This document shows positions 10,225-25,632 of a stretch of DNA of 64,000 nucleotides, one piece after another. This DNA is from Leucosporidium creatinivorum. Taxonomy: Eukaryota > Basidiomycota > Microbotryomycetes > Leucosporidiales > Leucosporidiaceae. The stretch lies in assembly GCA_001600635.1 (NCBI GenBank), contig BCKL01000002.1, positions 1,305,425-1,369,424 of the forward strand, in the 5' to 3' direction. The position numbers and the translations under genes are program-made. Below the pieces are notes generated by a model. It was not told where the DNA came from. It saw only the letters and a list, made by a program, of their open reading frames with translations, and made no database searches. Position 1 is the first letter of the stretch. Each line of letters starts with the position of its first letter.

Positions 10225-11181
10225 CCGGGTGGACGCAGGGAGGCGACCCGGGTCGATTTAGCGGGTCTTTTTCATAGATTAACGGCCAGAACGCGAGATT
10301 TGGAGGGAGTTAGTAGTAGGAGCATCGTTTATCATTATCACATCGATTCACATCATCCTGAGGTCGAGCTGTAGAGCATCATCGAGCCAGCGGGAGGGGT
10401 CCGGCGGTTCGAGAGGCAAGCTCGGCGATCAAGCTTCGAGCTTGGTGCGGCGAGTGACTTCGGTACACCGGCTCATAGTCTCCTTGATTCGTGTGTTCTC
10501 CTCTGTACCACTTCGCAAGTCTCACTCTTGGTCCTTAAGGTCAAAGAATCGGCGGCTTTCAGCAAAGCTACGCGAGAGAGGGAGAAGGGTAACGAGGGCA
10601 AGCTGAGCTAGAGCTAGAGAGGGTGTAGGTACACAACGGGAGAAGAGGGTACGTATTGCGAGCGAGGGGTAAAACAGAGCACAGAGGGGAAAGCGAGGAA
10701 GAGAGATCAAGTAGGGTCAAGCCGAGCCGAGGTCGAATCAGTAGGCGCGAGTAAGCTTGTCGAGGTCTTCGGGGACTGTTAGAGCAGTAGGTCTGCATCA
10801 GAAGCGATGGTCAGCGATATGAGGGACTCACTCGACCAGCCGTGGGTGCTGGCGGCGCGCTTGAAGCCCTCGACGGCTTCGCTGATGGTGTAGGGCTCGT
10901 TCCAGCGCTGAGGGTCGAGGCAGGCGGGGCAGGGTTCGAGGTTGGAGCTGTGGAGTGAGAGTAGATGGTGGAGTAGATTGAGCGAGGGCGGAGAGGAGGA
11001 ACGGTCAGCTTTCGGCGAGGGCTGAGGGGAGCAGCGCAGAGAGAGCAAGACCAAACTCACATGGCCATGCGGGTCTGAAGCAGCACGGCTTCGATCTGAT
11101 AGACAGGGTTCCACCCGTTGGGAGTAAGCAGGCCCATGCATATGGATCCTCCTCCCGTGACGTGACCTGCGCGAGCGAGAC
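9803..11181 (-). repeat. Right arm of the 1.38 kb inverted repeat
   Basis: Reverse complement of 2641-4019. It contains the true last two exons of the SGNH gene, the intergenic segment, and an antisense copy of the last two exons of the PARP-UBC gene. The edges show small indels (around 9810-9830) and scattered substitutions. The central part, including the ambiguous base at 10100, matches the left arm exactly by eye. Confidence 0.93.
10738..11181 (-). pseudogene. Detached 3' fragment of the PARP-UBC gene (E2 active-site region)
   Basis: The minus strand carries the E2 exon beginning at the acceptor near 11166, the next exon and the stop at 10738-10740. The reading frame and the active-site segment GGGSICMGLLTPNGWNP are still open. 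It differs from the intact copy by Asp to Gly after SICM, Ile to Thr in the LLQTRMA segment, and two Arg to Cys changes. The upstream E2 and PARP exons are missing, so no complete domain can be made from it. It sits antisense to nothing annotated and runs away from TAF13. It is read as a duplication remnant. Confidence 0.82.
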
Positions 11182-11405
11182 GATGCAGCTCACCGAGACT
11201 CGACGTTTCGGCGCCGAGCTGTTACAGAACATCGAAGTGGAATGAACTTACTCTCGTGCATCTCACAGGAGCCAAAGAGCGTTGCTCGGAGTATCTAGAG
11301 GAAGGGCATAGAGAGGTGATAGCCAGGCCGGAATCGCGAGTCATGCTCTCGGCGCCGAAGCTCGAGGATAATATAACAAGGGGCACTGCCATTCAAAGAC
11401 CGAGA

Positions 11406-12073
11406 CTAAAGCACAGCCTTCTCCTTTCCCTTCTTGCTCTTCTTCTTGCTTCCTTCTGCTCCTCCACTCCCAGCCGCTGCCGCCGTCGCTCCACCTTTCT
11501 TGCTCGCCGCCTCGGCCGCCGCCTTCTCAGCCTTCTCCTTCTCCTTCGCCGCCAGCGCCGCTCCTATGCTCATGTCGGCCTTCTTCTTGGCCTCCTCGGC
11601 AGCAGCTTCCTCCTCGGCCACTTGAATCAAATCGTCCTTGCCGCGAGCGCGAGCAATCACCTCTGTCATGAAGAGCAGCTCGTCGACTCGGGCGAGCTTC
11701 TTGGGGTCTTTGCGCAGAGCGAACTTGAAGTCGTCGACCTTGATCTTGCCGCGAGTGGAGGAGACGCGCTGAGCTTGGGCGCACTGGGGTGCAGAGGGTC
11801 GATTAGCTGGGCGAGCGACTAAAGCTGGAGCGAGAGCGAGCTCACCACGTCCGAGATGTGCTCAATCACTAGCTCCTCCATTACTCCGATAGTGTCTGCT
11901 GCAGGTGACTCGTCGCCGAAGCCGTACATCATGGCTGACACTGTGGAGAGCGAGCGGTGAGCTGGGAGAGACGCGTGAGGGAGGTAGATTGACGTACAAT
12001 CCTTTGCAAACAAGCCCTTCTTCAAGATCCTGGCTTTGTGTACTTTGGCATCTTTGGCTACATCCTTGGACAT
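11406..12073 (-). CDS. TAF13: TFIID subunit TAF13 (histone-fold)
   Basis: Three exons. The start MSKDVAKDAKVHKARILKKG leads into GLFAKDLSAMMYGFGDES, the hallmark opening of TAF13. Exon 2 holds the first histone-fold helices (ADTIGVMEELVIEHISDV). Exon 3 holds CAQAQRVSSTRGKIKVDD then FKFALRKDPKKLARVDELL, the most conserved part of the family. After that comes a Lys/Ala/Glu-rich tail ending GKEKAVL. TAF13 pairs with TAF11 in TFIID and contacts TBP. The tail of about 70 residues beyond the histone fold is longer than in human TAF13. It is divergent from ELP2 with a gap of only 95 bp. Confidence 0.93.
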
Positions 12074-12168
12074 CGTCCCCAGCTGATTCGAGGTTCTGAA
12101 GCGAGCAGCGGTGAATAGCAGGAGAGAGAGCCCAAAGTTGACGGCTTTCCCTTCGACCGTTCGTTTCC
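12074..12168. promoter_or_regulatory. Very short bidirectional promoter, TAF13/ELP2
   Basis: Only 95 bp separate the two start codons, so both 5' UTRs and core promoters must overlap or lie inside the genes. No TATA box is obvious. Confidence 0.5.
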
Positions 12169-15100
12169 ATGCCTTCCGCCTCGAGCACCTACATCGCAGC
12201 TTCGGCCAACAGGGCCCCTACCTCAGCCTGTAGGCCATCAGATGGTCTCGTAGCTTTCGGCTCAGGCCACTTTGTCGCTCTCTGGCACTCCTCCGTGAGC
12301 AGCTTCTCTCGCTGCTTCCTCTCACGCCTGAGCTGACAGGTATACACCGGAACAGGATAAACGCGCTGCTGGGGTACATGCTACGCTGCCAGGTCACCAG
12401 GGCGACGTATCGGCGCTCAAGTTCTTGCAGACGCACCTGCAGCCCTCTCGCTACTTTGTGAGCGGAGACAGCGCCGGAGTCGTGCGCTTGTGGGAGGAGC
12501 AACAGGATGGACAAGTGAGCTCTCATTCATGCTGTGCTTCCGACGCTTCCTCAGCTGACCACCTTCCTTCTCCTGCGAAGTGGTCGACCTCCGCCGTCCT
12601 CACCGGGCACACTCAATCGGTTTCCGCACTCGCTATCCTCGAGCTCCCCCAAGGACAGGGACAGCAGACGGATCTCCTCGTGCTGAGCGGGGGATCAGAG
12701 GGCGTGATCCAGGCTTGGAGGGTCTCGGCGGGAGGAGCTGGTGAGTTCGCTACTCTGCCCTCTCTCGCATGACTAGAAGCTGACCCAGTCGATATGAACA
12801 GAGCTCCTACAGAAGATCGACCTCGGAGGCAAGATCCCCCTCGAGATGGCCATGAGCCTGCTGCCCGACTCGTCGAGTAAGTTCGGCGCCCCTCCTTCGC
12901 CGAATCGCCGTATGCTGACCTGCTCCTCCTCACTCGCAGGCATCGTTCTCGCCGTCGGAAGCACCGAGACTCGTATCCAGATCTTCTCCACCACCACCAC
13001 CGACAAGATCGCTGTTCGTTGTCTCTGTCCTGCCTTTGCTCGGCGATTCGCTGACCCCTTCCTACCCCTTCAAACAGTTCGCCAAGTCCCTCTCCCTCGA
13101 AGGCCACTCCGACTGGGTTCGCTGCCTCGACTTCACCCTCCCCATCCCTCTCAGCTCCACTCCCTCCCTCTCCCTCGCCTACGACATCTCACCCGGCGAG
13201 CTGCTCCTCGCCTCCGGCTCGCAAGACAACTACATCCGTCTCTGGCGCTTCTCTCGCCTTTCCCATCAAGCTACCGCGCCTTCTACACCTACCAACACCG
13301 GCCTCGAAGCCCTCGACGAGCTGGAACGAGCCCTCGACGCTCCGCTAGAGGACACCGGCGCAGGAGAGCTTCGCGTCAAGGCGCATGATTGGAGGGTCGC
13401 AGGCGATGGCGAGTTCTCCTGCTCTGCCGAGGCAGTACTACTCGGCCATGACGCCTGGGTCACTGGCCTTCACTGGGCACCTCGGCCGCTGGACAACCCT
13501 ACCGCTCCGGCGCCATTGCAGCTCCTTTCCGCTTCGGCAGATCGTTCCATGATCCTCTGGACGCCCGAGAAAACAGGCGTCGATCCCTCGAGCAGCACAG
13601 CGCCTACGACGGCTAGCATCTGGACCTCGGCGCGGCGGTTTGGCGAGTTTAGCAGTGCGACCAATCTGGGCTTCTTTGGGGCGTTGTGGGGCAAGAAGGG
13701 GAGGAGTGTGTTGGCTAGTGGGTGGGGAGGGAGCTGGCATGTCTGGAGGTGCAAGGAGGAGGAGGGAGAGGATTTGGAGCATGCAGAGTGGGACCCGGTC
13801 GTTGCCGTTGCGGGCCATTTCGCGGCGGTCAAGAGCGTGCAGTGGGAGCCTGAGGGGGAGTATCTGTTGAGTGCTGGGTGAGTTGAGCTTGTGGAGGGCG
13901 GTGGTCGAGCAGAAGGCTGATCAGACTGAATCGCAGAGCCGACATGTCGACTCGCCTTCACTCTCCTTGGCGACGTACAGTCGAGGGACAAGAACTCGAG
14001 ACCTGGCACGGTACTTTTCAATTCGCTCTCGACTCACCTTTCCTCTCGCTCACTTGCTTCTCTCGACTTGCAGAGCTCGGCCGCCCTCAAATCCACGGCT
14101 ACCCCCTCGCCTCAATCGCCTTCACCTCTCGTGTCCAATTCGTCTCTGGCGCAGACGAGAAGATCGTGCGAGTATTTGATGCGCCGAAGGTGTTCGTTAG
14201 TAGTGCGAGGAAGCTGTCTGGCGTCGAGTTGGGAGACGAGGTGGGTGCTAGAAATGAGCTCGGCGGAGAAGGAGACGAGCTGACGCAGCTATTCTTGCAG
14301 GAGTCGAGGCCTATGGCTGCCAACGTACCACCACTAGGACTTTCCAACCGAGCCATCGCCAGTAAGCTGCTCGACTTCCTCTCGACTACGATTCGCCGCT
14401 GAAGCTCCCTCTTCGCAGACACCGCTGAAGCCGAGCAGCTCGTCCCCGACTCGAAGGACCCATTCGACCAACTCCTCCCTGTCAACTTTACCGTCGAGGC
14501 TCACCCACCATTCGAGGAGCAGCTACTAGGCTCGACCCTCTGGCCCGAGGTAAGCTTTCCCCTTCTACCCTCCCGCTTTCCTTCGCTTATCGTTCTCCCT
14601 CCCCCCAGACTGAGAAGCTCTACGGCCACGGCTTCGAGCTCATCGCCCTCCACTCCGCTCACACCCTTCCCTTCATCGCCACCGCCTGCAAGGCCACTTC
14701 CTCCGAGCACGCCGTCATCCGCCTCTTCGACTCCAAAACCTGGAAGACTATCCCTGGTCAGCTACCTCTCGAAGGACATGCGCTCACGATCACGAGCGTC
14801 AAGTTCAGTCGGGACGATCGGTGGTTGTTGAGTACTTCGAGGGACAGGACTTGGAGGCTGTTTGAGAGGAGGGGAGGTGAGTCGGCCTTCTCGACGCTGC
14901 CAGAGGAAGAGATCGCTAACCTGCTCGTTTCCTGCCCTCAGGCGCTTACGTACCAGCCGCTTCCGCCAAGTCGCACGCTCGCATCATCTGGGATGGCTGC
15001 TGGGCTGCCGACGATTCCTTCTTCGCCACCGCTTCGCGCGACAAGATGGTTCGTGTTCGCTCTTCGCGTCGAGCTGAATGATCGCTGAAGCCGGATGTAC

Positions 15101-15582
15101 CTACAGGTCAAGGTCTGGACTCTCCCCTCTGCATCAGCCACAGCAGCAGAGTGGACTTGTGCCGCAACGCTCAAGTTTGAGGAGGCAGCTACCGCCGTCG
15201 CTGCTGCCGTTCTACCAGGACAGAGGTGCGTCTGCTCCTCTTTCGCCCGATCAAGAAAGCTTCACTGATGCTCCTGTCTCTTCCGCATCTAGCGCGCACC
15301 TTCTCGCCGTCGGCCTGGAGAACGGAGAGATCCGCCTTCTCACCGCCCCCGTCGCCGAGCCGACCTCATGGACGCCCTTCTTGACTCTCGACGCATCGTG
15401 CGTTGTGCTTCCACGTCTTCTCTTCCCCTTCCCTCACTGACCTCGCTCACTCCTGCAGCGTCGCCCACGTGCTGACCGTTACGAGCCTCGATTTCTCGCC
15501 GAAAGCCTTCCCCGACGGCCGACTACGCCTCGCCAGCGGCAGTGATGATCGCAGCGTGCGCATCATCGATATCCTGCCATAG
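12169..15582 (+). CDS. ELP2: Elongator complex subunit 2 (WD40 protein)
   Basis: Multi-exon gene (at least 13 exons) for a protein of roughly 850 residues built of two WD40 propellers. Recognisable blades include GHQGDVSALKFLQ, LTGHTQSVSALAIL, LEGHSDWVRCLDF, ASGSQDNYIRLWRFS, LLGHDAWVTGLHWAP, LSASADRSMILWTPEKTG, GHFAAVKSVQWEPEGEYL, GHALTITSVKFSRDDRWL, ATASRDKMVKVWTL and LASGSDDRSVRIIDI. Order and spacing match Elp2, including the HGYPLASIAF region and the HGFELIALHSAH region. Elongator modifies wobble uridines of tRNA. The first intron acceptor is inferred from frame to be the second AG, giving ALWHSSDKRAAGVHATL. Two internal splice sites near 14250-14360 are less certain. Confidence 0.9.
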
Positions 15583-15743
15583 CCTTTACTCTCGATATAG
15601 CTGTGGAAACGACACGATGTGCATAGCAAGGGATGGACCTCATTCGCGGTGGCAATAGAAGAGGGGGACGATATTAATGCTGAAACGGAGTGCAGCGAGA
15701 GATACGAGGGTACTGAACAAGCAAGTGGAACACATAACAGCGT

Positions 15744-20300
<4,557 letters not shown>

Positions 20301-20961
20301 AGCCGATGAGGAGGGGAAAGCGCTGGGGGAGAGCTGCTGGCGGGTGAGGAGGTGCTTTGGCTGAGTGTTGAGAGTCGAAGAAGGGGACGAAGACGACGAG
20401 TGGGTCGATGAGGCGAGCGAGAGTTGGAGGCCCGAGCTGAGGCGTGGAAGGGGTGGGAGCGGAGGAGGTACTGCTACACGCCGAACCGTCTTCCTTTCTG
20501 TACTCTTGGACGATTCCAGCGCGAGTTCAAGTGCTGCAACGAAGAGGTGGGAGTTGAAGAGCGAAGTTCGGCGTCGGTCGTTCGCTGAGGTCTCGAGGAG
20601 GTTGAGCAGACGAGAGACGTTGTCGAGTGCTCGTTGCTACACATGACCAGTTCAGAACACCGGATACTTCCCCTGCAGACTTCTGACGCGACGTCAGCTG
20701 CAGCTCGGGGCTGCCGCCCCTTTCTCGGCGATGACAGCGCCGACGCGACTTCATTCCCTTTCCCGTCGACTTTCCCACGCTCAGCGCGAGTCGCGGAGCT
20801 CCTTCAGTGATCTTCCCCTTCCGCCAGCCTTTTCAACTTGAACGAGTGTCGACAACTCTGGTCTTGATGCGCCGAGGGGGCCTTTCTTGGGCTCTCGCTC
20901 TCTCCTCTCACGTTCAGCCCAGCCAACATACGAGCGCCGTTCCTCTATTGCACACCACCCT
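20301..20961. other. Intergenic, 5' region of NDR kinase
   Basis: 661 bp between the kinase start and the IBA57 stop, both on the minus strand. ORFs here have no domain or codon pattern that convinces. It should hold the kinase promoter and 5' UTR and the IBA57 3' UTR. Confidence 0.5.
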
Positions 20962-22508
20962 TTACTCCTTGAACTTCCCCTTCGCCTCCTCCTCCAGCTT
21001 CCTGTCTAACCACTCACTCCCAAAAGCCTTCGCCAACCACCTGCCTCCCTCTTCCTCCGCTTCCCCCTCCCCATTCCCGACCTCCCCATCCTCCGTCTTA
21101 GGCGGCTTAACCACAAACACACCAGCAAACTCCCTGCCCGCCTCATCCTCCGATTGAGGCTCCAAGTGCTCGAGACGAACGGAACCGAAGGCGAGGGTGA
21201 TGGTGGAGAGGCCGGAGCGGGAGAGGAGGGGGAGGGAGGTGCCGAGCTTGCCGGAGGGGCGGGGGCGGGAGGTGGTAGAGTGTAGGAGAGTTAGGGTGGA
21301 GCCTGGGGGTGGGACGGGGAAGAGAGAGGGGTAGGGGACGAGGTGGCCTTCGGGGAGGAGGGTCGAGGGGACGCTGTTCGAGAGGAGAGAGAAAGAGGGG
21401 TCAGCCCTGCGTTGACAAACGAGAAGCTGGAAGGTTCGAGCGCCTCGCTGCCGCACTTCAACTTGAGAGCGCGAAGTAAAGAGCGCGCCGAATAAAGCCC
21501 AGCCGAGCGAAACAACTCACTCCTCCCCCTCCCTAAACAGCCTCAACCCCACTCCCCGTTTCCTGACCACACCCTTATGATGCGTCCTGGCCGTCAACTC
21601 TTGACCCACATAGCACCCCTTCTTATAATCCACCCCTCCCATGAAATCGACGTTGGCTTCGAGGGGGAGGGGAGGGAAATCCTCGGGCCCTTCTGGGACG
21701 GCGTGAGCGAGTCGGTGCAGGTGGTAGTGATGCGGTGTGGTGGCTTGGAAGAGGTCGGTGGAGGCTGCGCGAGACAGGATGGTCAACGTGCGAGCAACGC
21801 CGAGTGGAAGAACACCGCCGACTCACCTTGCTCCACGCTCGGCTCAGAAGCAGCGCACCACCTCCACCCCATCCCCTCGACTCTCTCATCCCTCCCCGCC
21901 CTCACAGTGCCCTCCAACCACCGTTCCGCCTCCTCCCGCTGCTCGGCGCTCACCCCCTCCTCCAAATTCCGCCAGGCGACCATCACCTTCGCTTCCTGCT
22001 CGCCTTCGGCAGGTCTGGGCATCTTGACCTTCGAACGGAGGATATGGCGCTTGAGGTATTTCCTGATGGTGTCGGAGGCGGAGGTGGGGTGGTCCAGCAG
22101 GAAGGCGGTCGGGGCGGTCGGCGGTGCTTCTGCGTCGGCAGAGGTGGTGGGAGCAGGGAGGTGTAGGAAGATATCATGTAGCATCCTTCCCTGCGAAGTT
22201 CCCCCCTCATCAGCTCACCCAGCGCACACGGGGGAGAAGGAGAGCCAACTCACATCAGCCTTCATCATCGCAGCGTACATCACTCGTCTCTCCCCGCCAA
22301 GCTTAGCTACATCATTCGAAACCAACCCCTGCAACAACTTGGTCGCATCCTTCCCCTCGAGACGGAGTACCGAGCGGGAGGGAAGGGAAGTGAGGTGGTA
22401 AGGAGCGAATGAGGCGGGCGTGGTTGATAACTGTCGACGCGGGCTGGGACTTGTTGTAGGGCGATAGGAGCAGGTGCACGGTGGTCGGCGTAGAGCACGG
22501 AGCAGCAT
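20962..22508 (-). CDS. IBA57: Mitochondrial Fe-S assembly factor IBA57 (GcvT-like)
   Basis: About five exons. The N-terminus is Arg/Ser/Thr-rich without acidic residues ([10 protein letters not shown]...), a good mitochondrial presequence. Then come [20 protein letters not shown] and [20 protein letters not shown], typical of the GcvT-like folate-binding fold. The diagnostic motif [19 protein letters not shown] contains the conserved Cys. Iba57 works with Isa1/Isa2 to make [4Fe-4S] clusters for aconitase-type and radical-SAM enzymes. The C-terminal part (FGSVRLEHL, then FVVKPPK) completes the family fold. There is an acidic insert ([17 protein letters not shown]) before the end. The stop is at 20962-20964. 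Confidence 0.92.
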
Positions 22509-22780
22509 GGTGAGGTGTGGTAGAGACGAGTGAAGCGGCAGAGGGAGAAGCGGCGCCGCGATCCGGCGAGCTCAAGCGGAGCCGAAGAGGGGCAGAGCAC
22601 AGTGACTGTCGGTGGCTGTATACATGATGCGTAGCGCTTCTCCTCTTTCCCTCTCAACGCTCTTCTACCACCCTACACTCCCTTCGCTCACGCAAAGCCG
22701 ATGCTGCTCGGCGCCCTCGTCCTCTTCCTCGTTCGGCGACCAGCGCTCTAGTTGCTCCTTTGACGTCCTACAAAACCCCG

Positions 22781-23314
22781 CTACTGCCCTCCCTCATCCT
22801 GCGCCTTAGTAGGAATGCTCTGCCCCGGCTCAATACCGCGGAACCGCTTCCTGTGAAGCAGGCAGCAAGAGGGTCAGTTTCGTGCTGTCCAGCGCACCCC
22901 CGAGGTCCAGGAAGGCGTCGGTGAGGAACGGGTGAGCAGAGGTAGGTAGTAGAGATCGGTCTGCAGCGCCTGGTGATGTGGAAGGGGGGTTTTACCTCAT
23001 GTCGAGCTGCAGAAACGCGTTCAAAGAGGGGCGGTCAGCTCTGCTGTGCTGCCCCCTCTGTAGCTCCATTCCTGCACATCATCCCGGCCCTAGCAGCTCC
23101 CAGAGCCCCCACATCCACCAGAGTTAGATGCAGCAAGAAGACTCACCATCCCCCTCTTACACTCAAAGAAGGCCTTCCTCAAATGCTGGCACTCGATCGG
23201 CAGCTCGTCTGCGTGCTTCTGTAGGCAGTCCGAGGGCGTGTTTTGTTGCTTGAGGACGCAGTCGGTTTTAAGGAGACAGTCGGCCAAGGCGGTGCGGACC
23301 GAGGAGCAGGACAT
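22781..23314 (-). CDS. PET191: Cytochrome c oxidase assembly factor PET191/COA5, with an 11-nt microexon
   Basis: Three coding exons: 23147-23314, 22996-23006 and 22781-22850. The protein starts MSCSSVRTALADCLLKTDC and continues CLQKHADELPIECQHLRKAF, with the twin CX9C-type Cys pairs of the mitochondrial intermembrane-space family. The 11-base middle exon encodes Leu-Asp-Met and the first two bases of Arg, which rebuilds the conserved join FFECKRGM-LDMR-KRFRG. The protein ends QSIPTKAQDEGGQ. PET191 is needed for complex IV assembly. All splice sites are GT-AG. The microexon is supported by frame and by family conservation. Confidence 0.92.
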
Positions 23315-23342
23315 GGCTTGATTGAGGTAGGGGGGCCGGGGA

Positions 23343-23364
23343 AGAGAGAGAGAGAGAGAGAGAG
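23343..23364. repeat. GA dinucleotide repeat upstream of PET191
   Basis: About eleven AG units, 30-50 bp upstream of the PET191 start (a CT tract on the coding strand). Similar GA tracts occur near 25458 (5' of PPX1) and 26712 (3' of NAC alpha). A CT-rich core promoter role is possible. Confidence 0.85.
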
Positions 23365-23745
23365 GCGGAGGGCGAAGGGGGAGGGGAAGAGATGAGGTGT
23401 ATTGACTCGAGTAGAGGTACAAAGGAATAGTAGGAGCCTCATTTCCAGAGCATGTCTCGCTGGTTTGTCTCCGCTTCGCTACGCTACAGACACTCGAAAG
23501 CCCGAGCTCCCGTTCGGCGCTCGTCTCGTCTCTCTTTCGCTCTGCCCTCTCCTCTTCCCTCACTTCTTCTCCACCTCTCTCCTTCTCCAGAAAAGAAAAT
23601 TCACAGAGTATATCAACGCCTCCCTATCTTCCCATCCTCAAGCACGCCCTCCATCTCCTCACCTCCAGCACTCCCAATCTGGCTCGGCGCCGCGCCCCTC
23701 CCCTACCTCCTCCCTCTCGCCTCATAGCCGCCTCCTCCTCAACAT

Positions 23746-25368
23746 TCACAGCCCCTGAATCAACGCCTTGATAACAGGAGCAACCTGCTTGCGAGTAGCT
23801 TTGACGTTGCCTGTTTTGCCGTGTACGAGCGAAGAGAGTCGAGTCAGCGAGTGAGCGGGTTCCGCGCCGAGTTGCGCTCCCTCTTCCCTCCTCGCAGGGA
23901 GGGAGAGAGGGCAGGGGACGGGAGGATGAGAGAGAAGAAACCGTAACGCACCCTGCTGCCACACCCTCCACCCCTCTCCTCCCCTCGTTTCCTGCCCGCC
24001 AGCGCCTCCCCTCCACTCGGCCAATTGCAAGCTCCCCTCGCTCTCCAACCCCTCCAACAACCCCTTCAACAACCTCCCCTCTCCCCCCTCCCCAAAAACT
24101 CCAACATGCACCATCAACTCCCTCGCATGTTTCCCTACTCCTCCATTCTTCTTGCCCCCGACCCTACTCGGATGCTCGGCGGGCAAATCGAACGATGTGA
24201 GGATAGCGGCCATCTGCAACCCTCGCTCCGCTTTCCACGCCTCCACCTCGCTGAGCACCAACTCCCAGCCCGTCTTGCCTCCCTCTCCCTCTCCCTCCGA
24301 GGTCTTGGCCAACCAGGCGGAGAGAGGAAGAGGGACCGTCGAGAGGCCATACCTCACCGAGGCCGAAGGGTCGTCGAGCTCATACTCCTTGTAATCCCTC
24401 CTCAGCAGATCCCTGCCCCCCAGATGGGCTACATCAAACTTCTTGGCTCCCAACACCTTGCCCACCGCGAGCAACCCCGCGTAGGGCTCTCCCCTCTCAC
24501 CTCCTTGCGCCGAGATGGAGGGAGGAGGGGGGGCTCGGAACGAGGCGCTGGCGAAAGGGAGGAGCAGGTCCACTGCTGCTAGGTCGATCGCCGTGGCTTT
24601 CCCGCCTCCTGCGGCGGTGGAGGGCTTGAGGGACGTGTCGATGAGGAGGGAGGAGAGGATCAAATCGGCGAGTCCTTGGGGCACTTTCTCGGCGAGGGAG
24701 GGGTTGGAGGAGAGGGAGAGGAAGTGCTGCACGACGAGGGAGACGCAGGACCCTACTGCTATGATGGTGCGCGGCGATGCAGAGAGATGGGCGCCTTCAT
24801 CGGCGTGGTGGTCCAGGATTGCTGCGACCTGCTCCTCCTCTGCCTCTCCCTCTCCATCGGGGTCGGCGCGCAGGGAGGGTAAGAGGACATTATGGTCGAC
24901 GAGAGCGTAGTGCGGGCCGCCCTTGGAAGGTGAGCGACGAAGAACTGAAGTGGGGATCTCGTCGATGCAGAGCAAGGAGGAGGAAGGGGAGAGGGAGGAG
25001 GAAGAGAGGGCAAAGAGGTTCTCGGGGCGGAGGTAGAGGTCGGTTGAGTGGGTTTGGAGGAGGGGGATGTGGCGCCGAGGGGAGGTGGTGGTGGTGGTGA
25101 GAGTGAGAGAGGAGAAGTAGGAGAAGGCGAGAGAGGAGGCGAGTGAGTCGAGGTCTGCCGCACGCCGAGCAGGGAGGGTTAGCTTGAGTTGAGCGAGCGA
25201 GGGAGAAGGGAGAAGGGAGAAGGGAGAAGGAGCAGGAGACGGACCGCCAGCTTCGTTCCCTGTGCACACCACCCAATTACTAAGATCTTCCCCTTTGTTA
25301 ACAGCAGCGAGAAAGTCGTGTTTGGCCGAGTCGAGGAAGTTGGAGAGTGGGGAGTTGGTTGAGGCCAT
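23746..25368 (-). CDS. PPX1: Exopolyphosphatase PPX1-type (DHH family)
   Basis: Three exons. The start MASTNSPLSNFLDSAKHDF was chosen over an upstream in-frame Met because it matches the short N-terminus of Ppx1. The first intron sits in the metal-binding motif NEAGDLDSLASS; the intron interior contains tandem AGAAGGG units. Further motifs are HYALVDHN and AAILDHHADEG, with the DHH signature, plus the DHHA2 C-terminal region (LTSFDLPAEHPS, KHARELMVHVGVFG). Ppx1 removes phosphate from polyphosphate chain ends in a metal-dependent reaction. The last exon encodes NVKATRKQVAPVIKALIQGL. It is divergent from NAC alpha. Confidence 0.9.
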   Translation of the reverse strand: MASTNSPLSNFLDSAKHDFLAAVNKGEDLSNWVVCTGNEAGGPSPAPSPFSLLPSPSLAQLKLTLPARRAADLDSLASSLAFSYFSSLTLTTTTTSPRRHIPLLQTHSTDLYLRPENLFALSSSSLSPSSSLLCIDEIPTSVLRRSPSKGGPHYALVDHNVLLPSLRADPDGEGEAEEEQVAAILDHHADEGAHLSASPRTIIAVGSCVSLVVQHFLSLSSNPSLAEKVPQGLADLILSSLLIDTSLKPSTAAGGGKATAIDLAAVDLLLPFASASFRAPPPPSISAQGGERGEPYAGLLAVGKVLGAKKFDVAHLGGRDLLRRDYKEYELDDPSASVRYGLSTVPLPLSAWLAKTSEGEGEGGKTGWELVLSEVEAWKAERGLQMAAILTSFDLPAEHPSRVGGKKNGGVGKHARELMVHVGVFGEGGEGRLLKGLLEGLESEGSLQLAEWRGGAGGQETRGGEGWRVWQQGALRFLLSHPPVPCPLSLPARREEGAQLGAEPAHSLTRLSSLVHGKTGNVKATRKQVAPVIKALIQGL

Positions 25369-25632
25369 GAGAGGTGGGTGAGGTGGGAGGAGAGGGTCGA
25401 GTTGTAGGTTGATCAAGAGGAGGAGGGAGATGAGTACAAAAGTACAGAAACTGGCTAGAGAGAGAGAGAGAGCTGGGGCCAGTGTAGGAGAGCAGAATCG
25501 AGCAAGTTGAGCGCAAGAGGACAAGCTTCGACGGGCGTCGAACTGCTCGTTAACGTTGACTTCTCCCCACATCTACATCACTTAGACTCTCTCTCGTCTT
25601 CTCTCACCTCCTCTACCGACCTACAGAACAAC
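25369..25632. promoter_or_regulatory. Bidirectional promoter, PPX1/NAC alpha
   Basis: 264 bp between divergent start codons. It contains a GA run near 25458-25472 and a CT-rich, CA-ended leader just before the NAC alpha ATG, typical of highly expressed fungal genes. Confidence 0.5.

Noticed and set aside
2641-11181. Inverted repeat as ends of a DNA transposon or other mobile element
   Set aside because: The arms are made of host gene tails, there is no transposase or integrase between them, and no target-site duplication is visible at the edges.
10738-11232. Right-arm E2 fragment as a functional small UBC gene
   Set aside because: Only the last two E2 exons are present, the upstream half of the fold is missing, and the sequence has changes beside the active-site Cys.
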